From Nocardiopsis coralli (GTDB lineage Bacteria; Actinomycetota; Actinomycetes; Streptosporangiales; Streptosporangiaceae): a DNA stretch of 64,000 bases. Made by a program: the position numbers and the translations under genes. Location: positions 62,001 to 126,000 of the forward strand of contig NZ_JADBGI010000017.1 in the NCBI RefSeq assembly GCF_014892575.1, in the 5' to 3' direction. Below the pieces are notes generated by a model. It was not told the DNA's origin and did no database searches. It saw only the letters and a list, made by a program, of their open reading frames with translations. Below are positions 51,701 to 64,000 of this stretch, in pieces. The first letter of the stretch is position 1. The number at the start of each line of letters is the position of its first letter.

Positions 51701-52692
51701 GTGCCGGGGAGCTTCTGTTTCTCCAGGGCCTCGGCGGTGTCGCGGATCTCGCGTTCGCCGCTGAGGAAGACCAGGACGTCGCCGGGCGCCTCCTTGCCGA
51801 GCTCGTCGACGGCGTCGAGGATCGCCTGGGTCTGGTCGCGGTCGGTGCCACCGCCCGGGTTTTTTTCTTCCGGGTCGAGGATCTCGTCGCTGACCGGCCG
51901 GTAGCGCACCTCCACGGGGTAGGTGCGGCCGGAGACCTCGACGATGGGGGCGTCGTCGAAGTGGCGGGAGAACCGCTCGGGGTCGATGGTCGCCGAGGTG
52001 ATGACGACCTTGAGGTCGGGGCGCTTGGGCAGGAGCTGCTTGACGTAACCCAGCAGGAAGTCGACGTTGAGGCTGCGTTCGTGCGCCTCGTCGATGATGA
52101 GCGTGTCGTACTGCCGCAGCATCCGGTCGTGCTGGATCTCGGCCAGCAGGATGCCGTCGGTCATGAGCTTGACCACCGTGTTGCTGCTGGAGGAGTCGGT
52201 GAAGCGCACCTTGTAACCGACGGTCTCGCCCAGCGGGGTCCCGACCTCGTCGGCGATGCGTTCGGCGACGGTGCGGGCCGCGAGCCGGCGGGGCTGGGTG
52301 TGGCCGATGGTGCCCATCACGCCCCGGCCCAGCTCCATACAGATCTTGGGGAGCTGTGTGGTCTTGCCGGACCCGGTCTCACCGGCCACGATGACGACCT
52401 GGTTGTCGCGGATCGCCTCGGCGATGTCCTCGCGCCGGTCGCTGACCGGGAGCTCCTCGGGGTAGTGGAGCTCGGGCAGGGACTCCCGGCGCAGCTGCAC
52501 CCGCAGTTCGGCCTCGTCGGTGTCGCGGGCGATCTGCGCGAGCACGGACGCCCGGCGGCGCTCGTCCCGGATCTTCTCCAGACCGTCCAGCCGCCTGCGC
52601 AGGCGGTGCCGGTCGGCGGGCATGAGGTCGCGCAGCCGGGCGCGCAGGGCGCCGGGGGTCGGTTCCGCGGTCGCGGGCGTGGTGGTGCTCAT
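48727..52692 (-). CDS. hrpA: ATP-dependent RNA helicase HrpA-like (DEAH box)
   Basis: 1321 residues, the normal HrpA size. G104-ETGSGKT (motif I), D201-EAH (motif II), SATID (motif III), then [27 protein letters not shown] and [22 protein letters not shown] of RecA domain 2; winged-helix, ratchet, OB and the long C-terminal DUF3418-type region follow. It unwinds RNA or RNA-protein complexes; in E. coli HrpA clears stalled ribosomes. It is a single gene convergent with the TacT-like gene. Confidence 0.95.
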   Translation of the reverse strand: [1321 protein letters not shown]

Positions 52693-52809
52693 CAGTAGTC
52701 AAGGGTAGAAGGCCGGGCAACCGGTTTTCCCGGGCACCCGGGGCGCGGGGTGCGCCGTGGGGTCCAACACGCGTGCGGGCGCGGGTGTTCCTGTGCGGTG
52801 CTTTCCAGC

Positions 52810-52869
52810 GGGGATCTTGCTACTGGAGCCGACTTCGGCGCTGAAATGTGCTCTGGTAGCAAGATCCCC
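52810..52869. repeat. 60-bp palindromic repeat, copy 1
   Basis: Arms 52810-52829 and 52850-52869 match at 18 of 20 positions (GGGGATCTTGCTAC... and its complement), around a 20-bp centre containing GCGCTGAAAT. A second copy of the same length lies after the adjacent gene. It sits between hrpA and the DUF559-type gene, which are divergent. Confidence 0.85.
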
Positions 52870-52874
52870 GGGGG

Positions 52875-52883
52875 TTATCCACA
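52875..52883 (+). promoter_or_regulatory. DnaA-box-like word TTATCCACA
   Basis: Perfect TTATCCACA, six bases after palindrome copy 1 and 50 nt before the ATG of the DUF559-type gene. The equivalent word TTGTCCACA precedes the other gene of this type at 51 nt. Confidence 0.45.
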
Positions 52884-52933
52884 GGGGGAAAGCGGCTCTG
52901 CCGGAAAGACCGACGCCTCTGCACGCTGGTGTC

Positions 52934-53923
52934 ATGGAGAACACCACCGTGACCAGCCCGTGCTTGCCGGGCATGCCTCTCGCACCTGTCCACTCGCCCC
53001 TGAGCAGGATCCTCCCGATCGCCGGCCGCCAGTTCGGGGTGTTCAGTTGGCACCAGGCCCGGGATGCAGGGTTGAGTAAGAGCGATGTCCGCGCCCTCAA
53101 ACGCGACGGGACGCTCCGGCACCCCTACACCGGGGTCTACGCCTTGCGAGCGCTGGAAGAACGCGCCGATGAGCGACAGCTTCTCCGGTCGTCCGTCATG
53201 GCAGCCCAGCTCGCACTGGGTCCGCATTCCTTCGCCGGGGGAGAAACAGCGGCCCACCTGTGGGGTATGCAAGGGCTGCCGCCCTGGGACGGCCACACCG
53301 TCCACATGGTGATCCCGGCGCTGGGTGCGCAACGACACCACCACCACGTCACACTGCACAGCTGGCAGGTCGGTCCGGAGGAGGTCGCGAGCGTGGACGG
53401 GACGATCCGTGCCACCACCCCCGACAGGACCTTGCGCGACACCGTTCTCCGAGTGGGACGTGCCGCCGCGGTCTCCCTCCTCGATTCGGCCCTGCACCAG
53501 AAGCTCATCCTGGAAGAGGGCCTGGAGGAACTGGAGGCCGCCAACAACGGCCGCAAAGGATGTGTTCGGTCCCGCCCTTGGTGGGGCCTCGCGGACGGAC
53601 GTGCGGAGAGTCCGCTCGAGACACGTGTCCGTCTCATCTGCACGGACGGGGGTCTGCCGCCCACCGATCTCCAACACCGTTTTTTCGACGCCGACGGACG
53701 TACTCTCGCCATCACCGATTTCTGGTGGGAAGGGCTGCGCCTGATCGGGGAGGCGGACGGCCTGGCCCCGCACAGCCTCCCCGAAGCGCTGGCCAAGGAC
53801 CGCAAGCGCCAGAACGCGCTGCAAGCGCTGTACCCGGGTGTGCGGATCGCCCGCTTCACCTGGGACGACCTGAAACGCCCGGGCTACATCCTCTCGGTCA
53901 TCGCCAGGTCCGGCCGCCGTTGA
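52934..53923 (+). CDS. AbiEi/DUF559-type protein between paired palindromes
   Basis: 329 residues from ATG 52934; the frame is open further upstream but through the palindrome. N-terminal AbiEi-type winged-helix (FSWHQARDAGLSKSDVRALKRDGTLRHPYTGVYAL), a middle regulatory-like region (GETAAHLWGMQGLPP, TIRATTPDRTLRDTVLR), and a C-terminal nuclease-like fold with E229 (SPLETRV), D262 (ITDFWW) and E273-A-D275, then DRKRQNALQALYPGVRIARFTWDDL. This is the same arrangement as the gene at 2919. Its function is not established; it is not paired with a recognisable AbiEii toxin. Confidence 0.65.
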   Translation: MENTTVTSPCLPGMPLAPVHSPLSRILPIAGRQFGVFSWHQARDAGLSKSDVRALKRDGTLRHPYTGVYALRALEERADERQLLRSSVMAAQLALGPHSFAGGETAAHLWGMQGLPPWDGHTVHMVIPALGAQRHHHHVTLHSWQVGPEEVASVDGTIRATTPDRTLRDTVLRVGRAAAVSLLDSALHQKLILEEGLEELEAANNGRKGCVRSRPWWGLADGRAESPLETRVRLICTDGGLPPTDLQHRFFDADGRTLAITDFWWEGLRLIGEADGLAPHSLPEALAKDRKRQNALQALYPGVRIARFTWDDLKRPGYILSVIARSGRR

Positions 53924-53930
53924 CCGAGCA

Positions 53931-53988
53931 GGATCTTGCTACCAGAGCAGGGTTCAGCGCTGAAATTGGCTCTGGTAGCAAGATCCCC
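53931..53988. repeat. 60-bp palindromic repeat, copy 2
   Basis: Arms 53931-53948 and 53969-53986 are perfectly complementary over 18 bp (GGATCTTGCTACCAGAGC). Including flanks (53929-53988) it aligns with copy 1 without gaps. It fills the space between two convergent genes and could act as a two-way terminator. Confidence 0.85.
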
Positions 53989-53990
53989 GG

Positions 53991-60116
<6,126 letters not shown>

Positions 60117-60130
60117 GCGTTTCCTCCGGC

Positions 60131-63100
60131 TCAGTTGTCGTAGACCATGCGCACGAGGTCGTCGACGTCCATGCCGTCGACCTCCTCGTCGCCGTGGCCG
60201 GGCTCGGGTTCGGCGGCCGACTCTGTGTCGCCGGCGGCAGCGGTGTCGGGGACGGTCGGGCCGGCGCCGCCGGTGTCGGCGGCGATCTCCTCGGACAGGT
60301 GCGAGGCGACGGCCCGGGGGGTGGGATGGTCCAGGAGCACGGTGCTGGGCAGTTCGAGGCCGGTCATCTGCCCCAGGCGGGCACCGAGGCGCACGGCGGC
60401 CAGGGAGTCGAAGCCCAGGTCGAGGAAGCCCCGGTCGGCCGGCACGTCCTGGGCGCCGGTGTGGCCGAGCAGGACGGCGCTCTCGCGGCGCACGGTCTGC
60501 AGCAGTTCCTCCTCGCGCAGGGCGGGCGACATCCCGGCGAGCCGGGCGCGCAGGGCGGGCACGGCCGGTGCCTCCTCCGCGGGTTCCTCCACCGGCGGGG
60601 CGACCGTGCCGGAGGGGGCGGTGGCCAGCCAGAAACGCCGGTGCTGGAACGCGTAGGTGGGCAGGTCGACGGTGCGGGCGCCGGCGTTGAGCGCCTCCCA
60701 CGCGACCGGGACCCCGGCCACGTGCGCCTCGGCGACGCCGGTGGCCAGCGCGTCGGTCTCCGGGCGCAGCCGGCTCTGCAGGGCGACGGCGCGGTGCTGT
60801 TCCCCGGTTCCGGGCTGGACCATCGCGGTGAGGGCGGCGTCGGGGCCGACCTCCACGAACGCGGTCACACCCTCGCGGCGCAGGTGGGCCGCGCCGTCGG
60901 CGAAGCGCACGGGTTCGCGCACGTGGCGCACCCAGTACTCGGGGGTGCAGACCTCGTCGCCGGCCCGCCCGCCGTCGAGGTTGGACACCAGCGGCAGGAC
61001 CGGCGCGTGCAGCTGCACCTGCCCGGCGACCTTCGCGAAGTCCTCGAGCATGGGATCCATGAGCGGGGAGTGGAAGGCGTGCGAGACCAACAGGTGCCGG
61101 GTGCGGTGGCCGCGCTCGGAGAAGACGGAGGCCACGTGCGCGACCGCCTCGGCGCCGCCGGAGACCACCACGGAACCGGGCGCGTTGACCGCGGCGAGCG
61201 CGACCGGCGCACCGGTGCGTTCGGCGGCCTCGGCCAGGACCGGTTCGACCTGCTCGGGCGGGGCCTGCACCGCGGCCATGGACCCGCCCCCGGGCAGGGC
61301 CTGCATGAGGCGGCCGCGCGCCTCGACCAGGCGCACGGCGTCCGGCAGGGTCAGCACCCCGGACACGTGGGCGGCGGTGATCTCGCCGATGGAGTGCCCG
61401 GCCACGTAGTCGGGGCGCACGCCCCAGGAGTCCAGGAGCCGGTACAGGGCGGTCTCGAACGTGAACAGGGCGACCTGGGCCCATCCGGTGCGGTGCAGCA
61501 GGTCGGCCTCGGGGGTGTCCTGCTCTGCCCACATCACCTCGGTGAGCGGGCGTTCCAGGTAGCGGTCGAACTCGGCGGCGACCTCGTCGAAGGCGCGCGC
61601 GAAGACCGGGTGGGCGGCGTGCAGCTCGCGGCCCATGCCGGGGCGCTGGGAACCCTGCCCGGTGAACAGGAACGCGGTGGGGCCCGCCCCGTCCGCCGAA
61701 CCGGTCACCACGCCGGGGTCGGACTCGCCCGCGGCCAGGGCGCGCAGCCCGCGGCGCAGGGAGTCCGGCCCACCGCCGACGACGACCGCGCGCTCCTCCA
61801 GTCGGGCGCGGGTGGTGGCCAGGGACAGGGCGACGTCGCGGGGTTCGGCGGGGGTGCGTTCCAGGTGGCGCAGCAGGCGCACGGCCTGCCCGTGCAGGGC
61901 GAGGCCGCTGCGCGCGGAGATCGGCCAGGACACCGGGCCGCCGGTCGGGACCGGGGCCTGCTCCTCGGGGGCCTCCGCGGCGGGTTCGGCCACCGCCGCG
62001 AAGTGTCCGGGGGCCTGCCCGGCGGCGGGGCCGTGCTCGGCCGCGTCGGGGCCGCCGGCCGGTTCGGGGGCGGAACGCTCCTCCACGGCCTGCTCCAGCA
62101 CCAGGTGCACGTTGGTGCCGCTGATGCCGAAGGAGGACACCGCGATCCGCCGGGGACGCGGGCCCTCTCCCCAGGTGTGGTTGGACTGCGCGAGGGCGAC
62201 GCCGCTGTCCTCCCAGTCCACGTGCGGGGTGGGCTCGTCGGCGTGCAGCGTGGACGGGAAGACCCCGTGGCGCAGCGACTGCACGGCCTTGACCACGCCG
62301 GCGGCCCCGGCGGCGGCCTGGGCGTGCCCGATGTTGGACTTGAGCGAGCCCAGGAGCAGGGGTTCGTCGCGCCGGCCCCCGTAGACCCGCACGACCGCCT
62401 GCGCCTCGATGGGATCGCCGAGCGTGGTGCCGGTCCCGTGCGCCTCCACCGCGTCGACCTCGTGGGGTTCCAGGCCGGCGTCGTCCAGTGCGGCCCGGAT
62501 CACGCGCGCCTGCGCGGGGCCGTTGGGCGCGGTGAGCCCGTTGGAGGCCCCGTCGGAGTTGACGGCGCTGCCCCGGACCACGGCCAGCACGGGGCGCCCG
62601 GCCGCGCGCGCGTCGGCCAGGCGTTCCAGCACCAGCACGACCGCGCCCTCGGAGAACCCGGTGCCGTCGGCGCCCGCACCGAAGGCCCGGCAGCGCCCGT
62701 CCGGGGAGAGCCCGCCCTTGCGGGTGAACTCCACGAGCAGACCGTCGCTGCTCATGACGGCCGCGCCCCCGGCCAGGGCCATCGAGCACTCGCCCCCGCG
62801 CAGTGCCCGCACGGCCGAGTGGATCGCGACCAGGGAGGAGGAGCAGGCGGTGTCCATGCTCAGCGACGGCCCGTGCAGCCCCAGGGTGTAGGAGATGCGC
62901 CCGGAGGCCACCGACGCCATCGTCCCGGTCAGGGCGAGCCCGTCGTCGGTGGACTCGGCCATGCGCGGCCCGTACTCCTGGGCGGTCAGGCCGACGTAGA
63001 CGCCGGTGTCGGTGCCGCGCAGGGACGTCGGGTCGAGGCGGGCGCGCTCGATCGCCTCCCACGAGGTCTCCAGCAGCAGGCGCTGCTGCGGGTCGGTGGC

Positions 63101-63433
63101 CAGGGCCTCCTTCGGGGAGATCCCGAAGAAACCGGCGTCGAAGTCCCCGGCCCGGTCGAGGAAGGCGCCCTCCCGCATGACCGAGCGCGGCGGGCCGTCG
63201 GTGTCCTCCGGCCAGCCCCGGTCGTCCGGAAGCGGGCCGACGGCGTCGCCGCCGCCCTCCACCAGGTCCCACAGGGCCTCGGGGGTGTCGGCCCCGCCGG
63301 GCAGGCGGCAGGCCATGGCGGTGACCGCCACCTGCGTGTTCTGCTCGGCTCGGTCGCGTTCCTCGCGCAGCCGGGCGTTCTCCTTCATCGCGCTGCGCAA
63401 TGCTGCGACCAGTCGCCCCTCGTCGGCACTCAT
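60131..63433 (-). CDS. Modular type I PKS, single non-reducing module KS-AT-ACP
   Basis: 1100 residues; ATG 63433 after AAGGAG. N-terminal docking helix (VAALRSAMKENARLREERDR), KS with C197 in DTACSSS and the HGTGT and NIGH histidines, AT with S681 in GHSIG and H785-AFH typical of malonyl-CoA, then directly ACP (S1010 in LGFDSLAAV). No KR, DH or ER remains between AT and ACP, so the beta-keto group is kept. The acidic C-terminal tail (MDVDDLVRMVYDN) is a docking element for the next protein, which starts 14 bp downstream. Confidence 0.95.
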   Translation of the reverse strand: MSADEGRLVAALRSAMKENARLREERDRAEQNTQVAVTAMACRLPGGADTPEALWDLVEGGGDAVGPLPDDRGWPEDTDGPPRSVMREGAFLDRAGDFDAGFFGISPKEALATDPQQRLLLETSWEAIERARLDPTSLRGTDTGVYVGLTAQEYGPRMAESTDDGLALTGTMASVASGRISYTLGLHGPSLSMDTACSSSLVAIHSAVRALRGGECSMALAGGAAVMSSDGLLVEFTRKGGLSPDGRCRAFGAGADGTGFSEGAVVLVLERLADARAAGRPVLAVVRGSAVNSDGASNGLTAPNGPAQARVIRAALDDAGLEPHEVDAVEAHGTGTTLGDPIEAQAVVRVYGGRRDEPLLLGSLKSNIGHAQAAAGAAGVVKAVQSLRHGVFPSTLHADEPTPHVDWEDSGVALAQSNHTWGEGPRPRRIAVSSFGISGTNVHLVLEQAVEERSAPEPAGGPDAAEHGPAAGQAPGHFAAVAEPAAEAPEEQAPVPTGGPVSWPISARSGLALHGQAVRLLRHLERTPAEPRDVALSLATTRARLEERAVVVGGGPDSLRRGLRALAAGESDPGVVTGSADGAGPTAFLFTGQGSQRPGMGRELHAAHPVFARAFDEVAAEFDRYLERPLTEVMWAEQDTPEADLLHRTGWAQVALFTFETALYRLLDSWGVRPDYVAGHSIGEITAAHVSGVLTLPDAVRLVEARGRLMQALPGGGSMAAVQAPPEQVEPVLAEAAERTGAPVALAAVNAPGSVVVSGGAEAVAHVASVFSERGHRTRHLLVSHAFHSPLMDPMLEDFAKVAGQVQLHAPVLPLVSNLDGGRAGDEVCTPEYWVRHVREPVRFADGAAHLRREGVTAFVEVGPDAALTAMVQPGTGEQHRAVALQSRLRPETDALATGVAEAHVAGVPVAWEALNAGARTVDLPTYAFQHRRFWLATAPSGTVAPPVEEPAEEAPAVPALRARLAGMSPALREEELLQTVRRESAVLLGHTGAQDVPADRGFLDLGFDSLAAVRLGARLGQMTGLELPSTVLLDHPTPRAVASHLSEEIAADTGGAGPTVPDTAAAGDTESAAEPEPGHGDEEVDGMDVDDLVRMVYDN

Positions 63434-63536
63434 CGCCACTTCTCCTTGCGTCCTGGGCACGGCGCGGCCGGGGGGTGGCCGCGGCCGCGGGGTTCCTGCT
63501 CGGTCGTTCCTTCACCGCCCCGGTCGGGGCGGCGGC

Positions 63537-64000
63537 TCACCAGCCGTCGTCGCCGGCCCCTTCGCCGGGTGCGGCGCTCTGTCCCTGCAGCGCGAGGCTG
63601 ACCAGGTCGTCCACGTCCATCTCGTCGATCCCGCCGGTGTCCGGTTCCTCCTCGGGCTCGGGGTCGGCCTCGGGGACGGGCGGGAAGAGCAGTTCGTCCA
63701 GCAGCAGCGCGAGTTCGCGCGGCGTCGGGTGGTCGAAGACGGCGGTGGCGGGCAGCCGGGTGCCGACGGCCGCGCCGAGCCGGTTGCGCAGTTCCACCCC
63801 GGTCAGGGAGTCGAAACCGAGCTCCTTGAAGGGGCGTTCGGCCGGGACGCGGGCCTCCCCGGAGTCGGGGTCGTGCCCGAGCACCACGGCGGCCTCGTTG
63901 CGCACCTCGGTGAGCAGGCGGCGGCGCCGCTCGTCCGGGCCCAGGGGTTCGAGCACCTCCGCGGACAGGCGCGGGCCCTCCTCCTCGGCGGGGGCGGGCG
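63537..64000 (-). CDS. Modular PKS, C-terminal ACP and docking tail (partial)
   Basis: The frame enters from beyond the window; about 154 residues are visible. [22 protein letters not shown]...[40 protein letters not shown] is an acyl carrier protein with the phosphopantetheine Ser in GFDSL. A Pro/Glu-rich linker and [16 protein letters not shown] docking helix follow. It is the upstream assembly-line protein, handing its chain to the KS at 63433. Confidence 0.93.
   Translation of the reverse strand, partial: PAPAEEEGPRLSAEVLEPLGPDERRRRLLTEVRNEAAVVLGHDPDSGEARVPAERPFKELGFDSLTGVELRNRLGAAVGTRLPATAVFDHPTPRELALLLDELLFPPVPEADPEPEEEPDTGGIDEMDVDDLVSLALQGQSAAPGEGAGDDGW

Noticed and set aside
52875..52883. 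Reading the DnaA-box-like word as part of a replication origin
   Set aside because: A single box, no clustered boxes, and no dnaA, dnaN or rpmH nearby.

Overview
The window looks like chromosome from a high-GC actinomycete. Third codon positions are almost always G or C, stop-free frames run for kilobases on the wrong strand, and the gene content is actinobacterial: an XRE/DUF5753 regulator with a DUF397 protein and an RsbW-like ATPase, mycothiol-type DinB, a BioYMN transporter, an MftF-like protein and a modular type I PKS. A Nocardiopsis-like member of the Streptosporangiales would fit, but that is inference from general familiarity, not from a marker gene. No rRNA, tRNA, CRISPR array, complete insertion sequence or prophage was seen.

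Layout. 1-5.4 kb: tail of a LysR regulator, a duplicated YezG/DUF600-like protein, a TadG-like secreted protein fused to an M15-like peptidase domain, a DUF559/AbiEi-type nuclease-like protein, a pilin-like membrane protein without an in-frame stop, and an anchored exported protein. 5.4-12.7 kb: a lipoprotein pectate lyase downstream of a complete Dpp/Opp-type ABC importer whose two ATPases are fused. 13.3-16.2 kb: an MftF-like glycosyltransferase that has lost much of its catalytic domain, an RsbW-like ATPase and a small acidic protein. 16.4-19.6 kb: an RND exporter. 20.3-25 kb: metal and potassium genes (ArsR/CDF pair, TrkH/TrkA pair, zinc-binding lipoprotein under a Zur box). 25.4-28.5 kb: the DUF397/XRE/ATPase regulatory set and an SDR. 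28.6-37.7 kb: toxin-antitoxin remnants, a VOC protein, a methyltransferase, a beta-lactamase-fold protein, BioYMN, DinB, a MFS/TetR divergent pair, and a hicAB locus whose toxin gene is split by a 164-bp terminal-inverted-repeat element. 37.9-48.7 kb: an acyl-CoA ligase, a lactonase-family protein, an Fbp/Afu-type ABC importer followed by a HAD phosphatase, a globin with a PNPOx-like flavoprotein, and a TacAT pair. 48.7-53.9 kb: HrpA-like helicase and a second DUF559/AbiEi-type gene bracketed by two copies of a 60-bp palindrome. 54-64 kb: the end of a modular PKS cluster on the minus strand, whose earlier modules lie beyond the window.

Working together. The PKS ends with a non-reducing malonyl module and then a methylmalonyl KS-AT-DH-KR-ACP-TE module, so this is the termination end of an assembly line. 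The Dpp importer and pectate lyase suggest uptake of peptides or plant-derived oligomers. The SBP-ATPase-permease-HAD set is better read as possible organophosphate uptake than as proven iron uptake. The most unusual points are the MITE-like element in hicA, the paired palindromes around the second DUF559 gene, a DnaA-box-like word about 50 bp before both DUF559 genes, the degenerate MftF homologue, and a TGCACGTGCA palindrome shared by promoters of the DUF397/ATPase set.
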